Origin: Lactobacillaceae bacterium UBA5807
Lineage (GTDB): Bacteria > Bacillota > Bacilli > Lactobacillales > Lactobacillaceae
NCBI GenBank assembly: GCA_002418005.1
Contig: DIDF01000043.1
Coordinates: 1 to 15,651 of the forward strand
Direction of reading: 5' to 3'
DNA: 15,651 bases
The stretch's first letter is position 1. Each line of letters begins with the position of its first letter. The translations under genes and the position numbers were made by a program. Under the pieces are notes generated by a model. That model did not search any database. It was not told where the DNA came from and saw only the letters and a program-made list of their open reading frames with translations. Shown here piece by piece: positions 1-6,483 of the stretch.

Positions 1-489
1 AATTTAACTAGCACCACGCGTGATAAATTAAAAATTCATATTGTGATGGACAAAACCCCAAAGAATACTCAACACTGGGAGCATTTTCATGGATTTCCTG
101 ACGGTAAAGACGCTCAAATTGCAACTATGGCTCAGGATAAAAATGGCGATGGCTTCGTTGATTTACCAGAAACCGAACCTGTGTCTGGCACAACGATGGT
201 TCCGTTTGATGCGGCTCCCCACGAGATGAATGTTCCAAATGACTCATATCCAGTTTCTGATGAGAACGGTCACTTTGAATATGAAAAGGATGTGCCACTA
301 TCTGCTTTAAAGGAACAGTTCAAAAAAACTTTTGGTACCGACAAATTAGATTTGGATAAACGGGTTGTTTATATCCATGGAGTACCACAAAACCTTGACC
401 TGCCAAATACGGTTGGCGGTCATTTAACCGACAAATATGATCAACATGTCACTTTACCAATCGCGGTAGGCAAAATCAAAAAGGCATAA
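1..489 (+). CDS. C-terminal part of an EF-hand-loop protein, function unknown (5' end outside window)
   Basis: The reading frame is open from the first base of the window to the TAA at 487-489, giving 162 residues. It is the 3' part of a longer gene: no start with a ribosome-binding site is visible, and the GTG at 43 has only AT-rich sequence before it. Residues 46-57 (bases 136-171) read DKNGDGFVDLPE, a textbook EF-hand calcium loop with D, N, D, G and E at positions 1, 3, 5, 6 and 12. A His cluster, HWEHFHG, lies just before it at residues 25-31, and a second motif, VVYIHG, lies near the C terminus. The beta-rich, His-containing pattern recalls CHRD-like or cupredoxin-like extracellular proteins, but I cannot assign a family. 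Metal binding, probably Ca2+, is inferred from the loop. A strong terminator follows at once. Confidence 0.75.
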   Translation, partial: NLTSTTRDKLKIHIVMDKTPKNTQHWEHFHGFPDGKDAQIATMAQDKNGDGFVDLPETEPVSGTTMVPFDAAPHEMNVPNDSYPVSDENGHFEYEKDVPLSALKEQFKKTFGTDKLDLDKRVVYIHGVPQNLDLPNTVGGHLTDKYDQHVTLPIAVGKIKKA

Positions 490-510
490 GAATATAAAAA
501 AATACTGAAT

Positions 511-550
511 AAAAAATCTAGTTAACCAAAACCGGCTAACTAGATTTTTT
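511..550. terminator. Bidirectional intrinsic terminator
   Basis: A perfect 14-bp stem pairs 511-524 (AAAAAATCTAGTTA) with 537-550 (TAACTAGATTTTTT), and the loop can close by two more GC pairs. The arm ends supply a T-run on either strand. It sits between the plus-strand gene ending at 489 and the minus-strand gene ending at 594, so it can serve both. Confidence 0.9.
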
Positions 551-593
551 GTTTTTACTATTAATTTTCAAAAATCCATTTTCTTAGCCAAGA

Positions 594-1298
594 CTAATAA
601 GAGTAAATTAATTTTGGCGGTATCTTTGAAACAGCATTAACATTTATCCAGCCGTTGACTTTCGGGTGCTTCTTGTCGACAACATAATAGTACTCTGCAT
701 CACCATCACGTCCGTGTGTCTTCTCACCATCCTTGGTAACATGCAGCCTATCACTGGCGTATTTGGTGAGAGAATTCATATTCCGGCCAACTCCATATGT
801 GGTCCAGTCAGGTTTTGTAAAGGTCAACGTTGGCGCGGTTGGAACCTTAAAGTAGAAAGTTTTCTTTGAAAACCCCGCTGCAAGTATAAGCCTCTCAAAC
901 GTGTTAACGTGATACAGGCCGCCCGAAACCTTAGTGGAATTCTTTAAAGGTGATTTATTACCAACATAAATCCAACCTTGATACTTTTTATCAAATGAAC
1001 TGACATTTAAAAACCATTGGCCGGCAGTAGATTTATATGCCCGAAAAGCGTGAAAGTATGATTGCCCAGAGTCAGCAGTTTTACTCAGCTTTTGCAGATC
1101 AGAAGCCTTCGCCACTATTGTGCCAGTATTGTCTGGTTCAGAATATAAAGCTGCTTGTCCATTGGGAAGATAATTTCGCGTATATCCAGGCGTTTTTAAA
1201 GCCACATTAATCGTCTTTGCTTGAGAATCAGTTTGACTGATTAAACCAAACAAAAACCCACAAAACGAACCAAGAAGAATTTTTAAACCAACTTTCAT
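594..1298 (-). CDS. Secreted protein with SH3-like/GW-like modules, function unknown
   Basis: A 234-residue exported protein. I chose the ATG at 1296-1298 because AAGGGG lies 8 nt before it; an in-frame TTG at 1314-1316 would overlap that ribosome-binding site. The N terminus is a clear Sec signal peptide: basic start (MKVGLK), hydrophobic core (ILLGSFCGFLFGLI) and probable cleavage after TDSQA. There is no lipobox or LPxTG anchor. The mature part has repeated aromatic Trp-containing strands, for example QWFLNVSSFDKKYQGWIYVG and, near the end, VNGWINVNAV. Both end in a GWI segment as in the SH3b/GW-like modules of lactobacillar surface proteins, so non-covalent cell-wall attachment is plausible. 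It diverges from the cell-wall amidase gene at 1625. No enzymatic motif is visible. The family is not recognised with certainty. Confidence 0.75.
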   Translation of the reverse strand: MKVGLKILLGSFCGFLFGLISQTDSQAKTINVALKTPGYTRNYLPNGQAALYSEPDNTGTIVAKASDLQKLSKTADSGQSYFHAFRAYKSTAGQWFLNVSSFDKKYQGWIYVGNKSPLKNSTKVSGGLYHVNTFERLILAAGFSKKTFYFKVPTAPTLTFTKPDWTTYGVGRNMNSLTKYASDRLHVTKDGEKTHGRDGDAEYYYVVDKKHPKVNGWINVNAVSKIPPKLIYSY

Positions 1299-1341
1299 GT
1301 AAAGAACCCCTTCCAAAAGCTGATATCATATTTATTCAAAA

Positions 1342-1370
1342 AGTATACAACTAATTCGTATGATAATCCA
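1342..1370 (-). promoter_or_regulatory. Candidate promoter of the secreted-protein gene
   Basis: On the minus strand TATACT (1342-1347) lies 17 nt downstream of TGGATT (1365-1370). The -10 is good and the -35 is weak. It would start transcription about 35-40 nt before the gene at 1298. Confidence 0.35.
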
Positions 1371-1518
1371 TACTATTCTCATTATTTACTAATATGGTTT
1401 TAATGTTTTAAACTCCGAGTGTCGCTGATAATGGCCAGCGCATTAAGATTTATAAAAATGAATCTAGCTTAAAAATTAAATCAAAATAATTTTTTGCATA
1501 TAAAATGAGTAAACATAG

Positions 1519-1527
1519 TGATATAAT
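1519..1527 (+). promoter_or_regulatory. Candidate extended -10 promoter of the amidase gene
   Basis: TGATATAAT is a perfect TGn-TATAAT extended -10 element, 98 nt before the ATG at 1625. No good -35 sits 16-18 nt upstream; TTGCAT at 1494-1499 is 22 nt away, too far for normal spacing. The rest of the 1299-1624 divergent region is AT-rich and holds only a short CGCTG/CAGCG stem near 1424-1441. I see no gene in it. Confidence 0.45.
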
Positions 1528-1624
1528 TTCAATAATAAACATTTACATTATTATTCATTATTTGCTTGATTATTGTTATTTACTTACAAACAAAGGGTAT
1601 TTGAATAGTTAGAAGGGTGATCAG

Positions 1625-3487
1625 ATGGAAAAGAGAAATTCTACGGGGTGGTTTTATGCCCTTGGTTTAATAATTATTGGCATTGGATTATTGGCTTTAG
1701 TGCAGTTTAAATCTCCACTGGCTTCAACAGCTTCAACTACGAACCAAAGTCTTTCAAGTGACTTCCAACAGGCAGCTACTAAATACAAAGTACCAACAGC
1801 AGTCCTGCTTGCGGTTGCCGAAAATGAAAGTGGCCTTAGCAGCCATCAAGACAAACCAAGCGTTGACGGTGGCTATGGGATTATGCATTTAACCCAAGCA
1901 CCAAAGAGTTTAACCAAAGGCTCCACTTCTCAAAAGGTTTCAGCCAGTGTTCTTGAATCATTAAATACCATCTCAAAAGCATCCTCGCTAACTGGATTCT
2001 CGGAAAATACTTTAAAAACTAATAATAAAGCAAACATTTTTGGTGGTGCTGCTTTACTTGCTTACTATCAAAAAGAGTCAAAACATAAACTTAGCAATAA
2101 TGTCAACGACTGGAAAACTGCAATTCAAAAATACAATTTTGGCAGTACCCAGGCTGATTCGAATTTCTTTTCAAGTATCGTTTATAAGACTTTAAAAACC
2201 GGTTTTAAACAAAACGGCATAACATTACAGCCAGAGAAGGTCGACGCCGTGAATGAACAACCAACTACTGCCAGTCAAGCAAACGTAGATGGCCCTGCTG
2301 GGTTAAATATTGAATCAGTTCCTGCCCTTTATAAAGAGTTTGATAATCAGGGTGACTATGGGAATTATGATTTAGCCAACCGTCCAAGTGATGGGCTTCA
2401 AGTCAGATACATTGTTATCCATAATACGGAAGAAAATTTTGCTAACACTCTAAAGACTTTTTCAACTCCAAGCTATACCTCCGCAAACTATGTTGTTCGC
2501 TCTTCTGATGGCCAAATTGCTGAAATGGTCCAGCCGCAAAATGTTGCCTGGCATGCCGGCAACTGGTATATCAATTCTCACTCAGTTGGAATTGAACATG
2601 AAGGCTTCGCTGCCGTGGGCGGTTATTGGTACTCGCCAGCAATGTACAAATCATCTGCAGCCTTAGTTAAATATTTAGCAAACCGATTTAATATTCCTTT
2701 AGACAGACAACATATTATCGGCCATGATAACGTTCCAGGAATTACTACAGCCTCTCAAAAGGGAATGCACTGGGATCCAGGAACTTATTGGAACTGGAAT
2801 TACTACTTCAAATTATTGGGAATTAATTTGAGCAAGGCAAATTCAACTAGCCCAGATATCATTACGATTACTCCAAACTCCAAGTACAATTTGACTAAAG
2901 CGTCAGGCCAAAAAGTCACCGACAACAAAGTTACCCTCCCACTGAAAGATTCTAATTTTGTTTATCTTTATAAAAAACCTAGTTTCAAGAGTGAGTTAAT
3001 TGCTGACAAAAACTTCTCTTCCGGGACAAGTGGAACTACTGAAATGGATGACTGGGCCGACAAAGCCGTTTATGGCCAACAATTCCATGAAATTACCACT
3101 AAAGGGGACTGGACAGAAATTGATTATGGTGGCCAACAAGCTTGGTTCTATAATCCAGGCGGAAAAAATTCCACCGATTCATTAGGTCAATTAGTAACTC
3201 CAAACAGTTCAACTCCAGTCCCAGTTTATGGAACTGCCTATCCAACCAGTGACATTTTAAAAGCCGCTGATGTAACAACCACCACCCCACAGGTCCTCTA
3301 CTACATGCAGCCTGGAGAAAAATATGTATTTGGCGGTCAAATGCAATCAGACTTCTTCAATTCAAACTTCAATTCCAATTCACCAGCTAACGTCATTAAA
3401 GGAAATGATCAATACGTTCAAGTTCAATTTAATCACCGAATTGGATTTGTTCCTGCTGCTGATGTTACAGTTTCAAATGCTGAATAA
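1625..3487 (+). CDS. Membrane-anchored cell-wall hydrolase: transglycosylase-like region plus N-acetylmuramoyl-L-alanine amidase (Amidase_2) plus SH3-like modules
   Basis: A 620-residue peptidoglycan hydrolase; AGAAGGG lies about 7 nt before the ATG. Residues 9-27 form one hydrophobic segment (signal anchor or signal peptide) after MEKRNSTG. Residues about 45-195 resemble a lysozyme/SLT fold: the AENESGL motif puts a candidate catalytic Glu at E68, and GYGIMHLT at 83-90 matches the usual G-x-M-Q-L motif with His for Gln. Residues about 250-395 are an Amidase_2 (type 2, zinc) domain with VIHNT (H266), IIGHDNVPG (H367) and MHWDPG (H382, D384). H266, H367 and D384 are the expected zinc ligands, so cleavage of the MurNAc-L-Ala bond is likely. 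Residues about 443-515 and 540-617 look like two SH3b-type wall-binding modules. The amidase call is strong; the second activity is inferred. A terminator follows. Confidence 0.88.
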   Translation: MEKRNSTGWFYALGLIIIGIGLLALVQFKSPLASTASTTNQSLSSDFQQAATKYKVPTAVLLAVAENESGLSSHQDKPSVDGGYGIMHLTQAPKSLTKGSTSQKVSASVLESLNTISKASSLTGFSENTLKTNNKANIFGGAALLAYYQKESKHKLSNNVNDWKTAIQKYNFGSTQADSNFFSSIVYKTLKTGFKQNGITLQPEKVDAVNEQPTTASQANVDGPAGLNIESVPALYKEFDNQGDYGNYDLANRPSDGLQVRYIVIHNTEENFANTLKTFSTPSYTSANYVVRSSDGQIAEMVQPQNVAWHAGNWYINSHSVGIEHEGFAAVGGYWYSPAMYKSSAALVKYLANRFNIPLDRQHIIGHDNVPGITTASQKGMHWDPGTYWNWNYYFKLLGINLSKANSTSPDIITITPNSKYNLTKASGQKVTDNKVTLPLKDSNFVYLYKKPSFKSELIADKNFSSGTSGTTEMDDWADKAVYGQQFHEITTKGDWTEIDYGGQQAWFYNPGGKNSTDSLGQLVTPNSSTPVPVYGTAYPTSDILKAADVTTTTPQVLYYMQPGEKYVFGGQMQSDFFNSNFNSNSPANVIKGNDQYVQVQFNHRIGFVPAADVTVSNAE

Positions 3488-3503
3488 TTAAATTCAAAAT
3501 AAG

Positions 3504-3545
3504 AATAGCCGCTTACCTCAATTGAAGGTAAACGGCTATTTTTAT
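3504..3545. terminator. Bidirectional intrinsic terminator
   Basis: A 15-bp stem pairs 3504-3518 with 3526-3540 around the loop CAATTGA. There is one C/A mismatch on the plus strand, which becomes G-U on the minus strand. T-rich sequence follows on the plus strand (TTTTATTT) and on the minus strand (TTCTTATTTT). It lies between the amidase gene ending at 3487 and cysE ending at 3542. Confidence 0.88.
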
Positions 3546-4096
3546 TTAAAAATCTTATTTTGGCTCACAAAATCAATTTTAAGAATCTTTTGATCAGGCT
3601 GATTAACAATTTTTGCGGGATTACCAACTGCGGTAGCCTTATCAGGAACACTTTGCAATACAACAGCATTTGCCCCGACCTTCGAATCAGCACCAATCAT
3701 AATATTGCCAAGGATCTGAGCGTTAGCTCCCAGAAAAGCGCCATGCCGAACGTGGGGATGTCTGATTCCGGTTTGAATTCTTCTCGCCCCTAGGGTAACG
3801 CCATGCATGATAGTAACATCATCTTCAACAATTGCTGTTGAACCAATCACTACCCCAACACCATGATCAATGAAAACTCGCTTTCCAATTCTTGCTGCCG
3901 GAGCAATTGATATTCCAGTTGTTTTAACGGCATGCTGACTCAGTAAACCTGCCAAGGTGAATAATTTTATTCCGTTTAAAAAATGGGCAATCCGATACCA
4001 AAACAAAGCCCGAATTCCAGGATAAGTTAAAACAACTTCCATCAAACTATTAGCAGCAGGATCACGCCTTAGAACCGACTTTGCTGTCTGAAACAT
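3542..4096 (-). CDS. cysE: Serine O-acetyltransferase
   Basis: It transfers acetyl from acetyl-CoA to L-serine, giving O-acetylserine, the acceptor for cysteine synthesis (EC 2.3.1.30). At 184 residues it is the short form, lacking most of the N-terminal helical domain of enteric CysE (273 residues). The early RDPAANS motif supplies D12. Left-handed hexapeptide repeats fill about 60-165. The active-site pattern matches E. coli D157-H158 and R192-H193: D77-H78 in FIDHGVG and R112-H113 in IRHPH. The start at 4094-4096 has GGAGGG about 8-9 nt upstream, and the first 35 nt overlap the end of the lyase gene, so the two are probably translationally coupled. It is the last gene of the cysteine operon. 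The short form is common in Gram-positives. Confidence 0.93.
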   Translation of the reverse strand: MFQTAKSVLRRDPAANSLMEVVLTYPGIRALFWYRIAHFLNGIKLFTLAGLLSQHAVKTTGISIAPAARIGKRVFIDHGVGVVIGSTAIVEDDVTIMHGVTLGARRIQTGIRHPHVRHGAFLGANAQILGNIMIGADSKVGANAVVLQSVPDKATAVGNPAKIVNQPDQKILKIDFVSQNKIFK

Positions 4097-5249
4097 CAGG
4101 ATTTCCCTCCTTCAATGAATCAAAGCCCTGCTGCAAATCTGCCAGTAAATCACTTTGGTCTTCTACGCCAACGGACAAACGGATCAGCTCGTCTTTAATC
4201 CCATTTTTAAGCCGAATGTCACGAGGAATTGATCCGTGAGTCATTAATGCAGGAATTTCAATCAAGCTTTCCAGAGCACCAAGACTTTCGGCCAAAGTAA
4301 TTACCTTAAGGTTCTCAACAAATTTCTTTGGATCCAATCCTGGTTGAAGTTCAAAGGAAATCATCGCTCCAAATCCATGATGCATTTGCTTTTTAGCAAC
4401 TTCATAATCGGGATTGTTGGGATCACCAGGATAGTAAATTTTAGAAACTAACGGCTGTTTGGATAAGTACTTAAAGATTGCGTCCGCGTTAGCTAAATGT
4501 GCTTTCATTCGCAAAGACAAGGTCTTCATCCCTCTTTGTAATAGCCAGCTTTCCTGGGGTGCCAGAATGCCGCCAATTGCGTTTTGAAGATAACCAATCT
4601 TTTCGCCAAGTTCGTGATCTTTAGTAACAACCACCCCGGCAATCACATCTGAATGGCCGCCTAAGTACTTAGAAGCACTGGAAAGCGAAATATCAACTCC
4701 CTGTTCAATTGGTCGCTGAACGTATGGTGAAGAAAATGTGTTGTCAATAATACTGAGAATCTTGTGCTCTTTAGCAATATTGGCCACCGCTTCAATATCA
4801 GTGACCCGGAGCAGCGGATTAGTTGGTGTCTCTAAGTAAATCGCCTTGGTTTTATCAGTGATTGCATTTTCAACCGCCTCTAAATCTCTGGTATCAACAA
4901 CGGTAAAAGTCATACCAAAGCGCTTTAAAACAGAATTAATAAGTCTAAAAGTTCCACCATAAACATCATTACCAATTACAACATGATCACCGGCCGAAAA
5001 TAATGAAAAGACGGTGTCAATTGCTGCAGAGCCGGAAGCAAAGGCAAATCCGTCACTGCCGCCTTCCAAATCGGCAATTAAAGCTTCGACCGCATCCCTG
5101 GTTGGATTGCCTGATCTAGAATATTCATACTTATTTTCACCAATCTTTTTCTGATGAAAAGTCGAGGCCATATAAATCGGAATAGAAGTTGCACCAGTTG
5201 TCTTATCTTCGGAAATGCCGCCATGGAGTAGTTTAGTATCGAATTTCAT
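4062..5249 (-). CDS. Cystathionine gamma/beta-lyase (PLP enzyme, Cys/Met metabolism family)
   Basis: A 395-residue fold-type I PLP enzyme. It probably cleaves cystathionine to cysteine, 2-oxobutyrate and ammonia (gamma), possibly also to homocysteine (beta). Visible motifs: YSRSGNPTR (43-51), which binds PLP phosphate; ASGSAAI (71-77); IIDNTF with D169 for the pyridine nitrogen; and SASKYLGGHSD with PLP lysine K194. The C-terminal LAESLGALESLIE and SVGVED segments are also family hallmarks. Gamma-synthase, gamma-lyase and beta-lyase cannot be told apart by eye; the beta-synthase gene just before it favours a lyase working with it, as in B. subtilis MccA-MccB and the cbs-cgl-cysE clusters of lactic acid bacteria. 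It starts 2 nt after the preceding stop, with AGAGGT inside that gene's end, and overlaps cysE by 35 nt. Confidence 0.92.
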   Translation of the reverse strand: MKFDTKLLHGGISEDKTTGATSIPIYMASTFHQKKIGENKYEYSRSGNPTRDAVEALIADLEGGSDGFAFASGSAAIDTVFSLFSAGDHVVIGNDVYGGTFRLINSVLKRFGMTFTVVDTRDLEAVENAITDKTKAIYLETPTNPLLRVTDIEAVANIAKEHKILSIIDNTFSSPYVQRPIEQGVDISLSSASKYLGGHSDVIAGVVVTKDHELGEKIGYLQNAIGGILAPQESWLLQRGMKTLSLRMKAHLANADAIFKYLSKQPLVSKIYYPGDPNNPDYEVAKKQMHHGFGAMISFELQPGLDPKKFVENLKVITLAESLGALESLIEIPALMTHGSIPRDIRLKNGIKDELIRLSVGVEDQSDLLADLQQGFDSLKEGNPDVSDSKVGSKA

Positions 5250-5251
5250 AA

Positions 5252-6193
5252 TTATTTTACCTCTTCAGTTTGATTTTTTTGTTCGGAATCATAAATGTTT
5301 TCGCTTAAGTAACGCTCACTGCTATCTGGAAATACGGTAACAATCGTGCTGTTTTCTGGAAGCTCCTTTGCAACTTTTAAACTAGCCGCTAAAGCCGCTC
5401 CACTAGAACTGCCAATGAATAATCCTTGAGTTTTGGCCATCTTTCTTACCTGCTCAAAAGCTTCTTTATCAGGAATCGTCAGAACAGAATCAATTTGAAC
5501 GCCTTTAAAAAAGGGTGGGATAAACTCAACGCCAATGCCTTCAGTTCTATGAGCATGAGCCGGACCACCATTTAAAATCGATCCTTCTGGCTCAACCACA
5601 ACACTTTTAATCTGCGGGTTGTGTTCTTGGAGGTATTTGGCAATCCCAGCAAAGGTCCCACCGCTACCAGCTCCAGCAACAAATGCATCAATTGAATCAC
5701 CTAAATCACTGACAATTTCAGGAGCTAAAGTGTGATAATAAGCGCCCGGATTGGCCGGATTTTCGAACTGCATCGGAACATAACTATTAGGAATTTGTTT
5801 TTCAAGTTCCCTTGCTTTTGCCATTGCCCCTTTGATTCCCAATTCACTTGGCGTGTTGATCAACCTTGCTCCCAAAGCTTTCATCAAAGTCTGTTTCTCA
5901 TAACTAAATTTTTCTGGGACAACTAAAATTGTTGGTAAGTGACGCTGTTGAGTTGCCAAGGCAATTCCAATTCCGGTGTTGCCGGCGGTTGGTTCAATAA
6001 CTGTCGTCCCCGCTTTGATTTTGCCTCGTTTAATTGCATCTTCAATCATGTATTGGCCCATGCGGTCCTTAATACTGCCGCCTGGGTTGAACATCTCCAG
6101 TTTGGCGTAAATATGCGAATGTTTTGGAACATCGATTTGCAGGTCAATCAGTGGGGTATTGCCAATCAGCTGCGAGATATCTTTAATAATCAT
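5252..6193 (-). CDS. Cystathionine beta-synthase / cysteine synthase family protein (PLP)
   Basis: First gene of the cysteine operon, 313 residues, fold-type II PLP enzyme. It joins serine or O-acetylserine with homocysteine to make cystathionine, or with sulfide to make cysteine. Key features are NPGGSIKDR with PLP lysine K42, EPTAGNTGIGIA (67-78) for substrate binding, GAGSGGT (174-180) for PLP phosphate, and GSSSGA (261-266). The EPTAGNTG form, with Ala where many cysteine synthases have Ser, is what I associate with MccA-type cystathionine beta-synthases. With a cystathionine lyase next door this favours beta-synthase in reverse transsulfuration. There is no C-terminal CBS regulatory domain. 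The start is set by GGAGG about 7 nt upstream of the ATG at 6191-6193, just beyond the attenuator terminator. The next gene starts 2 nt after its stop. Confidence 0.9.
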   Translation of the reverse strand: MIIKDISQLIGNTPLIDLQIDVPKHSHIYAKLEMFNPGGSIKDRMGQYMIEDAIKRGKIKAGTTVIEPTAGNTGIGIALATQQRHLPTILVVPEKFSYEKQTLMKALGARLINTPSELGIKGAMAKARELEKQIPNSYVPMQFENPANPGAYYHTLAPEIVSDLGDSIDAFVAGAGSGGTFAGIAKYLQEHNPQIKSVVVEPEGSILNGGPAHAHRTEGIGVEFIPPFFKGVQIDSVLTIPDKEAFEQVRKMAKTQGLFIGSSSGAALAASLKVAKELPENSTIVTVFPDSSERYLSENIYDSEQKNQTEEVK

Positions 6194-6218
6194 TTGTTTT
6201 CCTCCAAAATTCTAGATA

Positions 6219-6260
6219 GAAAAAGGGCGCGAAAATTCATTTTCAGAATTTCGCGCCCTT
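6219..6260 (-). terminator. Intrinsic terminator of the cysteine-operon attenuator
   Basis: On the minus strand AAGGGCGCGAAA (6249-6260) pairs 12/12 with TTTCGCGCCCTT (6223-6234). The stem extends toward the loop by ATTC/GAAT after a one-base bulge, and the U-run ends near 6220. It stands between a leader ORF ending at 6330 and the first structural gene starting at 6193, so read-through is needed for operon expression. Confidence 0.9.
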
Positions 6261-6329
6261 AACAGTTCAATTCAGCCAGATGCTGACATTGAACTTTTCA
6301 AGGTTTAGTAAATATTAATACTCAAAAAA

Positions 6330-6410
6330 TCAATGCAAACAGGCCGAACATCGGAAAAGACGCGATGTTCGACAGCAACAATTGTTCACATTAAAAATAT
6401 TTTGAGTCAT
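6330..6410 (-). CDS. Cys-rich leader peptide of the cysteine operon
   Basis: A 26-codon ORF starting with ATG at 6410-6408 and ending with TGA at 6332-6330. It begins MTQNIFNVNN, then CCCRTS, and ends RCSACLH: five Cys in 26 residues, three consecutive. GGAGGT (6417-6422) sits 6 nt before the ATG, as good a ribosome-binding site as any in the window. A near-consensus promoter lies about 30 nt upstream of the ATG. It has no resemblance to a functional protein. Its place between promoter and terminator, with Cys codons ahead of genes that make cysteine, indicates a sensor peptide whose translation, not product, matters. A small Cys-rich functional peptide cannot be excluded, but the overlap of its codons with two alternative RNA helices argues for attenuation. 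Confidence 0.8.
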   Translation of the reverse strand: MTQNIFNVNNCCCRTSRLFRCSACLH

Positions 6411-6439
6411 AATGTTACCTCCGTAAATTGATTGGCATA

Positions 6440-6468
6440 AATATAACGCCTGAAAATCTTCCTGTCAA
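6440..6468 (-). promoter_or_regulatory. Promoter of the cysteine operon
   Basis: On the minus strand TTGACA (6463-6468) is followed after exactly 17 nt by TATATT (6440-6445). Transcription should start near 6433, about 22 nt before the leader-peptide ATG. The -35 lies only 15 nt after the stop of the oxidoreductase gene. No terminator is visible between them, so some read-through from that gene is possible. Confidence 0.85.
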
Positions 6469-6483
6469 ATTATTTTTCCCAAG

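Larger units (their letters stand above)
6219..6410 (-). promoter_or_regulatory. Putative cysteine-responsive transcription attenuator (leader-peptide type)
   Basis: Order on the minus-strand RNA: Cys codons UGU-UGC-UGU (6380-6372); hairpin 1, CGAACAUCG (6371-6363) with CGAUGUUCG (6353-6345), a perfect 9-bp stem; leader stop at 6332-6330; hairpin 2, 6295-6282 with 6276-6264 (13 bp, one bulge); then the terminator. The antiterminator candidate is UCGCGUCUUU (6365-6356). It pairs over all 10 positions, two as G-U, with AAGGGCGCGA (6260-6251), the 5' arm of the terminator. A ribosome stalled on the Cys codons would cover the 5' arm of hairpin 1 and leave the antiterminator strand available. Free translation would let hairpin 1 and the terminator form. 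A second alternative pairs CAUUGA (6335-6330) with UCAAUG (6292-6287) of hairpin 2. The pairings are read directly; the mechanism is inferred. Confidence 0.75.

Noticed and set aside
43..489. GTG at 43 as the true start of the first gene
   Set aside because: The frame stays open to the first base of the window and no Shine-Dalgarno sequence precedes the GTG. A gene running in from outside is more likely.
1299..1316. TTG start at 1314-1316 for the secreted protein
   Set aside because: The upstream TTG overlaps the AAGGGG that serves the ATG at 1298, and starting at the ATG gives a normal signal peptide.
1494..1527. TTGCAT / TATAAT as a standard promoter for the amidase gene
   Set aside because: The spacing is 22 nt, outside the normal range. 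The TGn extended -10 alone is the more credible signal.
5939..6262. Open frame on the plus strand across the start of the beta-synthase gene
   Set aside because: It is antisense to a clear PLP enzyme, has no ribosome-binding site and no family motif, and would cross the attenuator terminator.
6219..6433. T-box riboswitch upstream of the cysteine operon
   Set aside because: A cysteine T-box would be the normal expectation, but the leader is only about 240 nt. It lacks a readable T-box sequence (AGGGTGGNACCGCG) and a stem I with specifier loop, and it contains a translated-looking Cys-rich ORF instead. The AAGGGCGCG piece is simply the terminator arm.
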